The notes under the pieces are model-generated. The model searched no databases. It was not told the DNA's origin and saw only the letters and a list, made by a program, of their open reading frames with translations. From Devosia equisanguinis (lineage in GTDB: Bacteria > Pseudomonadota > Alphaproteobacteria > Rhizobiales > Devosiaceae), in the NCBI RefSeq assembly GCF_900631955.1, contig NZ_UZWD01000038.1, forward strand, positions 62,001-126,000: a DNA stretch of 64,000 nt, given 5' to 3'. This document shows, in pieces, positions 57,275 to 64,000 of this stretch (its first letter is position 1; the number at the start of each line of letters is the position of its first letter). A program made the translations under genes and the position numbers.

Positions 57275-57282
57275 TAACCATC
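57275..57282 (+). promoter_or_regulatory. Possible CtrA-type site upstream of the M23 peptidase
   Basis: TTAACCAT at 57275-57282, about 49 bases before the peptidase start, equals the core of alphaproteobacterial CtrA sites. A GGTTA follows at 57287-57291 and CTAACCAT further on. CtrA control would tie this envelope gene to the cell cycle. Evidence is the motif alone. Confidence 0.3.
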
Positions 57283-57330
57283 GCCGGTTATATTTCCCTA
57301 ACCATAAGGGGCTGGTTTTGGGGGTGCGGC

Positions 57331-58470
57331 GTGTTGCAAGCGTCCGGCTATCGCAGAAGCGAGACTAAAGGCGCGGCACTTGCGCGCAAGGGGATCCATC
57401 CTGCCCTGTTCTATGGACTGTTTGCGGCGCTGCTTGGCACCAATGCCCTAACCGCAACTGGCCTCCTCATGGCGCCCGACATCGCCCGGCTGATGAGCGG
57501 GCAGAACAATCTCGTGGTCTCGGCCTATGAGGACCGGTTGGCGCAGATGCGGGTCGAAATCGACCGGCTGCATTCCCGCAGCTATGCCCAGGCGGGCGAC
57601 ATCAACCTGCAATTGCAGGAGTTGGCGCAGCAGCAGGACGTATTGCTGGAACAGCATCAACTGGTCCGCGTCCTGGTGGAGAAAGCCGATCAGCTCGGCA
57701 TTGCCGCGGTCAAGCCCGATGCATCCGTGCCGAAACCGCAGATGACCATTGGCGCCGCTGGCAATCCCGACGTGCCGGCGACGGCACAAGCCGTCGCTCA
57801 GATGATGGAAGAGACGCAGATGGCGATGACCGGCATTGCCACCGCGGCCAACCAGCGCACTGAAGGCATTTCATCAGAATTGGGCAAGCTGGGCATTCGC
57901 CTGCAGTTGCCGGAAGCCGGCCTCAACGGCGTTGGCGGCCCGCTGCTCGATGCCGTCGACGGTGCGGATGCATCGCCGATGATCGAAGACGCCAATGCGG
58001 TCATGGATGCGCTGCTACGCTACAAGGTGGCGCGCGATAGCCTTGATTCCGTGCCAGTCCATATGCCGATTGCCGGCAATTTTCGGAGAAGCTCTGGCTT
58101 CGGCAATCGGACCGATCCGTTTACCGGCGGGCGCGCCTTCCATGCCGGGCTGGACTGGGCGGCGCCTTCCGGCACCACGGTGTTGAGTGCGGCAGCGGGC
58201 GTGGTGAGTTTTGTTGGCACCAAATCGGGCTATGGCAATGTCATCGAGGTCAGCCATGCCAACGGCTTGATGACCCGCTACGCCCATCTCAGCGCCTTTC
58301 TGACCAAGGAGGGTCAGGCAGTTCAGGCCGGCACGCCCATCGCCAAAGTCGGCTCCACGGGCCGCTCTACCGGGCCCCACCTGCATCTGGAAGTGCGCCG
58401 CGATGATCAGGCCATCGACCCCTCGCCGTTCATGGATGCCGGCAAGCGGCTGATGGCAATGGTGGACTAG
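57331..58470 (+). CDS. M23-family murein endopeptidase with coiled coil
   Basis: A 379-residue envelope protein: an N-terminal membrane segment (ALFYGLFAALLGTNALTATGLLM), then a coiled-coil rich part (EDRLAQMRVEIDRLHSRSYA) and a C-terminal LytM/M23 zinc peptidase domain. The zinc ligands appear in FHAGLDWAAP (HxxxD) and in PHLHLEV, with a third His in TRYAHL. It would cut peptidoglycan cross-links, or activate amidases if degenerate. The start is a GTG. A shared terminator separates it from prfB. Confidence 0.87.
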   Translation: MLQASGYRRSETKGAALARKGIHPALFYGLFAALLGTNALTATGLLMAPDIARLMSGQNNLVVSAYEDRLAQMRVEIDRLHSRSYAQAGDINLQLQELAQQQDVLLEQHQLVRVLVEKADQLGIAAVKPDASVPKPQMTIGAAGNPDVPATAQAVAQMMEETQMAMTGIATAANQRTEGISSELGKLGIRLQLPEAGLNGVGGPLLDAVDGADASPMIEDANAVMDALLRYKVARDSLDSVPVHMPIAGNFRRSSGFGNRTDPFTGGRAFHAGLDWAAPSGTTVLSAAAGVVSFVGTKSGYGNVIEVSHANGLMTRYAHLSAFLTKEGQAVQAGTPIAKVGSTGRSTGPHLHLEVRRDDQAIDPSPFMDAGKRLMAMVD

Positions 58471-58501
58471 GCGCGCGCCGCGTGCAGCAGCGCCGAAAGT
58501 G

Positions 58502-58529
58502 AAACGCCCGGCACGATGGCCGGGTGTTT
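58502..58529. terminator. Bidirectional terminator between the peptidase gene and prfB
   Basis: CCCGGC (58507-58512) pairs with GCCGGG (58519-58524) and the stem extends through AAACG/TGTTT to about 11 bp, with T-rich flank on one side and A-rich on the other. It can end both convergent transcripts. Confidence 0.82.
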
Positions 58530-58535
58530 GCTTTA

Positions 58536-59664
58536 TCAGGCTTCGTCGGAGACGACGTCGGTCGCGACGCCGACGCGTTGCGCCAAGGCAGCCTCCATGA
58601 ACTCGTCGATGTCGCCATCCAGAATAGCGGCAGGCTGGCTGCTTTCCACGCCTGTGCGCAAGTCCTTGACCATCTGGTAGGGCTGCAGGACATAGGAGCG
58701 GATCTGATGGCCCCACCCGATATCGGTCTTGCTGGCCGACTGGGCATTGGCGGCCTCTTCGCGCTTTTGCAATTCCATTTCGTAGAGGCGCGATTTCAGC
58801 ATGGCCATGGCCGTAGCCCGGTTCTTGTGCTGGCTGCGCTCCTGCTGACAGGCAACGATAATGCCTGACGGAATGTGGGTAATGCGGATGGCCGAGTCCG
58901 TGGTGTTGACGTGCTGGCCGCCCGCCCCCGAGGAGCGGTAAGTATCGACCTTCAGATCCGCATCGCGGATTTCGATGTCGATGCTGTCATCGACCACCGG
59001 ATAAACCCAGCAGCTTGAAAAGCTCGTATGGCGGCGGGCGGCAGAATCGTACGGGCTGATGCGCACCAGCCGATGCACACCACTTTCGGTCTTGAGCCAG
59101 CCATATGCATTGTGGCCCTTGACCAGGATGGTCGCGGACTTGATGCCGGCTTCTTCGCCGTCGTGCATTTCAAGCACTTCGACTTTCATTTTCCGGCGTT
59201 CAGCCCAACGGGTGTACATGCGCAGCAGCATGTTGGCCCAGTCCTGGCTCTCCGTGCCGCCGGCACCAGAGTGGATTTCCACGTAGCAATCATTGGTATC
59301 GACTTCGCCGGAAAGCAGCGTTTCGATCTGGGTGCGCCTGGCCACCTGCTTGAGTTCAAGCAGAGCGTTTTCGGCTTCGGTGATCACCTCGGCGTCGCCC
59401 TCGGCTTCGCCCAGTTCAATCAACTCGATATTGTCACGAATACCGTTTTCGAGCTCGCGCACGGTTTTCACCGCCACGTCGAGGTCATCGCGCTCGCGCA
59501 TGGTGACGCGGGCCTTCTGCGGGTCGTTCCAGAAGTCGGGAGATTCAGTTTGCGCCGTTAGCGCATCGAGACGGAGTTCAGCTGTATCCCAGTCAAAGAT
59601 GCCTCCTCAGCAGGGTCAGAACCTGCTCGATTTCGGCAACGGCTTTTTCAATTTCCGCGCGCAT
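58536..59664 (-). CDS. prfB: Peptide chain release factor 2, with programmed +1 frameshift
   Basis: RF2 recognises UGA and UAA. The start ATG is at 59662-59664; 23 codons later, after an internal AGGAGG and CTT, comes an in-frame TGA (59593-59595). Skipping one base (59595) restores the frame for the remaining 352 residues, 375 in total. This is the classic autoregulatory frameshift: low RF2 lets the ribosome slip. The catalytic GGQ lies in [10 protein letters not shown]; the stop-codon reading motif is SPY ([14 protein letters not shown]) instead of the SPF of E. coli. The longest plain open frame (58536-59501) lacks the N-terminus. Confidence 0.95.
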
Positions 59665-59713
59665 TGCAATTCCTTTTCGTTCCGGCTCCGTTTACCGGAC
59701 CGAGAGCACTGGA

Positions 59714-60241
59714 TCAACCGCCCTGCCCGCTCAAATTCCCCAGTCGTGCGCGTTTTCCATAGCGGCGCAGCGCAGCATCGCGCTTCAGGCGGGAGAGCTT
59801 GTCCAGAAAGAAAATGCCTTTCATTTGATCGATTTCGTGCTGTGCCACCCGTGACGCGAAGCCGGTCAGCGCTAGTTCTGTGCTTTCGCCATCGCCATTG
59901 TCATAGCGCAACCTCACCCCTGTGGGCCGCGCAATGTCCACCTCGATCCCCGGCAAGGATACCGAACCCTCTGCTCCCGGAGAATTTTCCCCATCTATGG
60001 CCACGATTTCGGGATTGAATAACAGTCGATAGTCGCGCGTTTCGAGCGGGCCGAAGCTCACAACCACCAGCGGCTCATTGCGGCCAATATGGGCGGCGGC
60101 TAGGCCATGGGCGTTAACTGACCGGGCAACGTCCAGGAGTGCCGCCCCGACGCTGCGCATTTCGTCGTCCACTGGACGAGGCATGGCCGCCTTGGAAAGA
60201 GCCGGGTGGGGATAGAGCACGATATCTGGAAGGTGTGTCAT
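59714..60241 (-). CDS. Peptide-deformylase-like protein lacking metal ligands
   Basis: A 175-residue protein with the peptide deformylase fold pattern, but the key residues are changed. Motif 1 (GxGxAAxQ) reads GLAAAH, with His51 where Gln is expected. Motif 2 (EGCLS) reads EGSVS, with Ser93 instead of the metal-binding Cys. Motif 3 (QHExDH) reads QHEIDQ, with Gln139 instead of the second His. Two of three metal ligands are thus missing, so classic deformylase activity is unlikely. It lies just upstream of prfB in the same direction. Confidence 0.85.
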   Translation of the reverse strand: MTHLPDIVLYPHPALSKAAMPRPVDDEMRSVGAALLDVARSVNAHGLAAAHIGRNEPLVVVSFGPLETRDYRLLFNPEIVAIDGENSPGAEGSVSLPGIEVDIARPTGVRLRYDNGDGESTELALTGFASRVAQHEIDQMKGIFFLDKLSRLKRDAALRRYGKRARLGNLSGQGG

Positions 60242-60278
60242 GGCACCTGGTTAAAACAGCCCTGAGCGCCGGTACAGC

Positions 60279-60307
60279 TTGAAAATCACCCCTGCCGCTG
60301 CTAGGTC
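60279..60307 (+). promoter_or_regulatory. Putative promoter of tRNA-Arg
   Basis: TTGAAA (60279-60284) and TAGGTC (60302-60307), spaced 17 bases, lie ten bases before the tRNA. The -10 match is weak, but position and spacing fit. Confidence 0.45.
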
Positions 60308-60317
60308 GAACGCGGTC

Positions 60318-60394
60318 GGCCCCGTAGCTCAGCAGGATAGAGCGCAGGATTCCTAATCCTGAGGCCACTGGTTCGAATCCAGTCGGGGTCACCA
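60318..60394 (+). tRNA. tRNA-Arg (anticodon CCT)
   Basis: A complete cloverleaf: acceptor GGCCCCG pairs with CGGGGTC, including one G-T pair; the D-arm region follows as TAGCTCAGCAGGATAGAGC; the anticodon stem CAGGA/TCCTG encloses the loop TTCCTAA with anticodon CCT; the T arm contains GGTTCGAATCC. The CCA end is encoded in the DNA (60392-60394). It reads AGG codons. Confidence 0.96.
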
Positions 60395-60526
60395 GAGACA
60401 TTGGATCGGTTTTGCTACCCCCAAGGATGCGGGTCGTTCTGTGCAGCGCTCCCAAAATCGCTCAGCTTAGCAAATTTGTCCAGACGCTGACGAGCTGCGC
60501 GCCTTGGAAGACGGGTAGCGACCGAA

Positions 60527-61396
60527 CTAACGGCGAGCGGCTTTGCGGCTCATGTCGATGCTGTCGGCCACGCGGTCCAGGGTCGGATAGTGAGCGCCCG
60601 CGCCGGTAGCCACATACCCGGGGCATTGGTTTGCAGGAGCATCGACGCCAACTTTGCCGAGGGTGAGCGGCCTGTAGGTGCCGCCGGCATTCCTGAGGAT
60701 CAGCATAGCCGCAGTGACATCCCACGGATTGACGCCAAAGCCGACTGCGGCGTCGGACCATCCGGCAGCGACATGAGCCAGTGTCAGCGCGGCACTGCCT
60801 GGACGACGCAGGGTCGAGAAGGTTTCCACCAGGGTTCCGAAACGCTCGAGGGCAGCATCCTTGCCATCGAGGCGGAAATCACGCGCCACTGGATAGCCGG
60901 TGATCAGGGTTGCGTGGCTTTCGTCGAGGGCGGCCTGCGACCTTAGCGGCCGGTCATTGAGCCAGGCGCCCTCCAGATCAGCAGAGAACAGCTGCTCCGC
61001 GATTGGATCATAGACAACGCCGGCGACGATTTCGTCATCGACCATGGCGCCGATGGAAACGCACCAGAAGGCCAGGCCGCGCGCGAAATTCGAGGTGCCG
61101 TCGATCGGATCGACATACCAATGCACCCGCCCCGTCCCGACACTGCCCCCCTCTTCGCCCAGGAGGGTGGAGTCAGGTTCGGCGGCCAGGATGTAGTCGC
61201 GAATCGCGATCTCGCTCTGCTTGTCGTGGATGGTGACGATGTCGTGGAGATCGACCTTGTAGTCCACCGCCATGGTCGAACGGAACGCGGCGCGAAGCGA
61301 AGGGCCGACAAGAAACGCCGCGTCCTTGGCAACCTGCATCAGGCGCGTGGACAATTCTGCGCGCTGGTGCGGCGAGAGATTGATAGGCAGGGTCAT
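60527..61396 (-). CDS. Inositol-monophosphatase-family phosphatase
   Basis: A 289-residue metal-dependent phosphatase. The three metal motifs are present: LLGEEGG, YVDPIDGTSNFARG and NPWDVTAAMLILRNAGG. The family includes SuhB-like inositol phosphatases, histidinol-phosphatases and CysQ-like enzymes; the substrate cannot be decided from sequence. It is in the same direction as the binding-protein gene, with a 75-base gap. Confidence 0.88.
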   Translation of the reverse strand: MTLPINLSPHQRAELSTRLMQVAKDAAFLVGPSLRAAFRSTMAVDYKVDLHDIVTIHDKQSEIAIRDYILAAEPDSTLLGEEGGSVGTGRVHWYVDPIDGTSNFARGLAFWCVSIGAMVDDEIVAGVVYDPIAEQLFSADLEGAWLNDRPLRSQAALDESHATLITGYPVARDFRLDGKDAALERFGTLVETFSTLRRPGSAALTLAHVAAGWSDAAVGFGVNPWDVTAAMLILRNAGGTYRPLTLGKVGVDAPANQCPGYVATGAGAHYPTLDRVADSIDMSRKAARR

Positions 61397-61471
61397 ATTG
61401 GGTCCAGGTTAATCATCGCCAGGATGGTCGGCGGCGGTAGCGGCCCATGTTTCAGGGCCGCCAATACTTGG

Positions 61472-62578
61472 CTATTTGCGGTAGTTGATGGTCCAGAAAT
61501 CCTGCCAGTCCTGGCGGGTCTCCCAGTCGTCTAGACCGGTCGTGGCATCGTAGGGGAAGAGTGCGTCGAGATGATCGGCGAGCCCCGATGGCTCTTCGTC
61601 GGGGATCTTGACGTCGGAATTGGTCGATATCTTGCCGTCGGCAACCTGAGGCGCGATGCCTTCCTCGGTGAGGATATAGTGGACGAAAAGGCGGGCAGCG
61701 TTAGGGCTGTCCGTGCCCGTCGCAATCAAGCCCAGCTTGGTATAGGTCCAGCCAGCCCATGGCGTCATCTCGGCGCAGAGGCCGAGCTTATAGTCCTTGT
61801 CGGCATTGTCGCGGAACTTGGCCGAACTCAGCATCCCGAAGAAAGGAGCCGCCTGCCCCGGAGCGCCGACCGCTTCTGACACCGGATCGTCGCCATCCAC
61901 CACCAGCGGCGCATTGGCGGCGAAGGCCTTCAACCACTGTTTTGTAGCACTTTCAGAACTGGTATCGAGATCGCTACCGAACTGTTCCTTATAGGCGGTG
62001 GCCACGGCGGCATCGCCATGCATCTCCATCTGGTTGAACCAGTCGGTATAGGTGCCCTTGGTCAAAGGATCGACGAAGGCCACCTTGGCGCGCCACTCCG
62101 GCAAGGTCAGCTGCCAAATGTTGGTGACGGGGCAGCTCTCATAGACCTCTGTGTTGTAGGCCCACACATTGGCATTGGTGGAAATGGCCAGCGGGTTCTG
62201 GAAGCCCGGCGCGATCTTGTCAGCCAAATCGGCCGGCAGCCAGCTTTCGACAAAGCCATTCGGCAGCAGTTGCGCCATGACCGCCGGTGCATCGGTGATC
62301 AGCGCCACGTCACCCTGGACATTGTTGGCCTGGCTCTCCCGGATGATCATCTCCAGCTGACTATTGGCCGAAACTTTCTGGCCCACGGCCTTGAGCCCGT
62401 ACTTGGCCTCGAAATTGGCGGCCATGTCGACGATCTTGCCGGTGCTGTCATAGACGGTGATCGGCGGCTCGTTCTTGGCGGCAGCGAGCAATTCGTCCAC
62501 CGTTTGGGCCATTGCCGGACCGGCCATCAAGCCGGCCGCGGCAGACAGCAGCAGGGCTCGTTTGAGATTTGTGTTCAC
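61472..62578 (-). CDS. Periplasmic solute-binding protein, iron/polyamine-type fold
   Basis: A 368-residue exported binding protein (GTG start at 62578, with GGAGG upstream). The signal peptide is MNTNLKRALLLSAAAGLMAG with cleavage near AMAQT. The mature part resembles family 1 iron(III)- or polyamine-type binders: PITVYDSTGKIVDMAANFE, DVALITDAPAVMAQLLPNG and a conserved NLYP-like WAYNTEVYE. No permease or ATPase gene is adjacent, so it must share a transporter elsewhere. A perfect palindrome lies about 105 bases upstream. Confidence 0.8.
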   Translation of the reverse strand: MNTNLKRALLLSAAAGLMAGPAMAQTVDELLAAAKNEPPITVYDSTGKIVDMAANFEAKYGLKAVGQKVSANSQLEMIIRESQANNVQGDVALITDAPAVMAQLLPNGFVESWLPADLADKIAPGFQNPLAISTNANVWAYNTEVYESCPVTNIWQLTLPEWRAKVAFVDPLTKGTYTDWFNQMEMHGDAAVATAYKEQFGSDLDTSSESATKQWLKAFAANAPLVVDGDDPVSEAVGAPGQAAPFFGMLSSAKFRDNADKDYKLGLCAEMTPWAGWTYTKLGLIATGTDSPNAARLFVHYILTEEGIAPQVADGKISTNSDVKIPDEEPSGLADHLDALFPYDATTGLDDWETRQDWQDFWTINYRK

Positions 62579-62683
62579 AGCTTCCCTCCTCCGAAAATCA
62601 CCGCTCGCGGCGAAACGCCCTGCGGTCCGTGGGTGCGCCCCATATTGTTTTCGGCCGCGCCTTGCACGGCTGTTCACGATCAA

Positions 62684-62699
62684 AAGTTGAGCTCAACTT
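62684..62699. promoter_or_regulatory. Perfect 16-bp palindromic operator upstream of the binding-protein gene
   Basis: AAGTTGAGCTCAACTT is its own reverse complement. It lies in the 265-base gap upstream of the binding-protein gene, the right place for a repressor or activator dimer. The TTGAGCTCAA core is reminiscent of GntR/LacI-type operators; no regulator gene is in the window. A GGAAT/ATTCC hairpin also occurs at 62742-62755, nearer the cotransporter stop. Confidence 0.6.
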
Positions 62700-62843
62700 G
62701 CACTGCATTGCAACAGACAAATTCCAAAACTGATGGGTGGTGGAATAAAAATTCCGCTACGATGCAGCGAACTTTTGTCTTGGCATATGAGGCGCGTAGT
62801 TCGGCCGTGCCGGAGAGGGGTGGAGTGGTAGGGGTAGAGGCGA

Positions 62844-64000
62844 CTAATCACCCTTGGCGCTACGCAGCCGACTTTCGTCAAGCAGGCCAATTTCCTCGAG
62901 GATAGGATAGGCTACTGACGCGAGATGTGCATTGACGCGCTTGAGGTCGCGCAGCAGGTCCAGATGAATCGAACTGGTCTCGACGCTCTCCGTCCGTCCG
63001 GCACGCATGCGTGCCATGTGCAAGCCGGCAGACCGTGCCTCAAGCCTGCGGATTTCGATTTTCTGGGCGAGCAGTCGCTTGGCAATATCAGGATCACGTG
63101 ACATAAAAATGGCCTGCGCCAGCTGCAGATTGTCCCGCGTGTACTGGAAAAATTCGGAGATTTCTGCCAGTCCCTCTGGGGACAAAGAAAGTTTCTTACG
63201 TGCCTTTTTGGCGGCGATCTCGGCGAGGCCTCGCTTGATGATGTCCCCAACATGCTCAAGATTAATGGCGTAGGAAATCACCTCGCTAGCGCGGCGGGCA
63301 TCGTCTTCTTCGAGATCGAGGCGGCTGATGCGCGCGACATAGAGCTTGATGGCCTCGTGCAGCCGGTCCACCTCTTCTTCCTGGCGCGATACCAGAGCAT
63401 AGGTCGCCTCGTCGCCATCACGCAGAGAGCGCTGCGTCTGATCGAGCATAGAACCGATGAGGTCGCCCATACGCAGGGTTTCCCGCGCAGCCACGGCAAT
63501 GGCCATGTCGGGTGACGACATGAGTCCCTCGTCGAGATAGGTTTGTGCTTCGCCGTCGGCGTCGGCACGCGCCGGCAGCAGGAGTTCCGCCAGCTTCGTG
63601 ACCGGCCCAAGGAGAGGCAGAAACACGAGGAGCAGAACCGCGCTGAATCCCAGATGCGCGGCGGCGACGAAGGCCGCAGGATCAGTAAACCAGCGCGACA
63701 ACAGTTCGGCCAATGGCGCAGCAAAAATCAGCACCACCATGGCACCACTGCTGCGCACCAGCAGATTTGCAAGGGTCAGGCGGCGGGCCGGCAGCCCCTC
63801 GGAACGCACTGCCAGGTAAGGGGGTATGGCCCCGCCCAAATTGGCGCCAGCGACCAGCCATAGCGCCAGTTCCGGTCCGACGACGCCAGCGGCTGCCAGC
63901 ATCATGACCAGAACCACGACGGCGAGCGAAGACGACGCCATGACCGCCAGCCCGGCCGAAAGAATAACGGCAAAGACCGGCGCCTCGCCCAAGGCAGCAA
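62844..64000 (-). CDS. Na/Pi cotransporter with C-terminal PhoU-like domain (N-terminus outside window)
   Basis: A partial protein of about 385 residues, ending at 62844 and open to the window edge. The visible part has the second Na/Pi repeat (VMASSSLAVVVLVMMLAAAG, in place of the usual QSS), more membrane helices to about residue 150, and a soluble helical PhoU-like domain (RISRLDLEEDDARRASEVIS then YAINLEHVGD). The family couples sodium to phosphate uptake. The first repeat and start codon are missing here. Confidence 0.87.
   Translation of the reverse strand, partial: AALGEAPVFAVILSAGLAVMASSSLAVVVLVMMLAAAGVVGPELALWLVAGANLGGAIPPYLAVRSEGLPARRLTLANLLVRSSGAMVVLIFAAPLAELLSRWFTDPAAFVAAAHLGFSAVLLLVFLPLLGPVTKLAELLLPARADADGEAQTYLDEGLMSSPDMAIAVAARETLRMGDLIGSMLDQTQRSLRDGDEATYALVSRQEEEVDRLHEAIKLYVARISRLDLEEDDARRASEVISYAINLEHVGDIIKRGLAEIAAKKARKKLSLSPEGLAEISEFFQYTRDNLQLAQAIFMSRDPDIAKRLLAQKIEIRRLEARSAGLHMARMRAGRTESVETSSIHLDLLRDLKRVNAHLASVAYPILEEIGLLDESRLRSAKGD

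Overview
This is a GC-rich alphaproteobacterial chromosome segment, most likely from Hyphomicrobiales and probably Devosia or a close relative. The lineage call is an inference. It rests on the suf operon layout, an RF2 with alphaproteobacterial-style motifs, the coding style, and a PQQ-dehydrogenase locus of a kind known from Devosia. Both window edges cut genes: a family 2 glycosyltransferase at base 1 and a Na/Pi cotransporter at base 64000.

Region 1 (1-11538) is an exopolysaccharide locus. It has two family 2 glycosyltransferases, a Tat-exported GH10 xylanase joined to a GT-A-like glycosyltransferase, two paralogous polyprenyl-phosphate sugar-1-phosphate transferases, a Wzx-type flippase, a GumC/Wzz-type chain-length protein, a Wzy/O-antigen-ligase-like polymerase and a NodB-type deacetylase. 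The two divergent promoter regions (6194-6507 and 11539-11775) both carry inverted repeats that end in TTAA.

Region 2 (11776-15723) is a tight four-gene cassette: GNAT-like acyltransferase, acyl carrier protein, AMP-forming acyl ligase and a PLP-dependent decarboxylase. The last three resemble the set that accompanies exosortase A loci, but no exosortase is present here.

Region 3 (15999-33314) is the most unusual part: a PQQ alcohol-oxidation locus. On the plus strand are a cytochrome c, a quinoprotein dehydrogenase with a divergent metal site, a strong hairpin terminator, a XoxJ/MxaJ-like binding protein and a site-2-protease-like membrane protein that lacks its HExxH motif. Converging on these is a long, mostly overlapping minus-strand operon. 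It encodes a pseudoazurin, a DUF4175-like protein, a 1416-residue double-VWA protein, a MoxR ATPase, a DUF58 protein, an ABC ATPase and ABC-2 permease of the PQQ-associated kind, a complete NitT/TauT-type importer and a second binding protein. The likely scheme is periplasmic oxidation of an alcohol, electron flow through cytochrome c and/or pseudoazurin, MoxR/VWA-assisted enzyme maturation, and ABC transport of a substrate, product or cofactor.

Region 4 (33948-42406) holds two diguanylate cyclases, an ABC-F ATPase, parE and a DEAD-box RNA helicase with a long leader. A structured intergenic segment (about 37020-37190) may encode a small RNA. Region 5 (42458-50761) is aroA followed upstream by a complete suf Fe-S assembly operon: sufA, a sufT-like gene, sufS, sufD, sufC, sufB and a second cysteine desulfurase.

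Region 6 (51028-64000) is mostly housekeeping: an alpha/beta hydrolase, tyrS, a giant AsmA/YhdP-like protein, a BCP-type peroxiredoxin, an M23 peptidase, prfB with a programmed +1 frameshift, a degenerate peptide deformylase, tRNA-Arg(CCT), an inositol-phosphatase-family enzyme, an orphan periplasmic binding protein behind a perfect palindrome, and the partial Na/Pi cotransporter.
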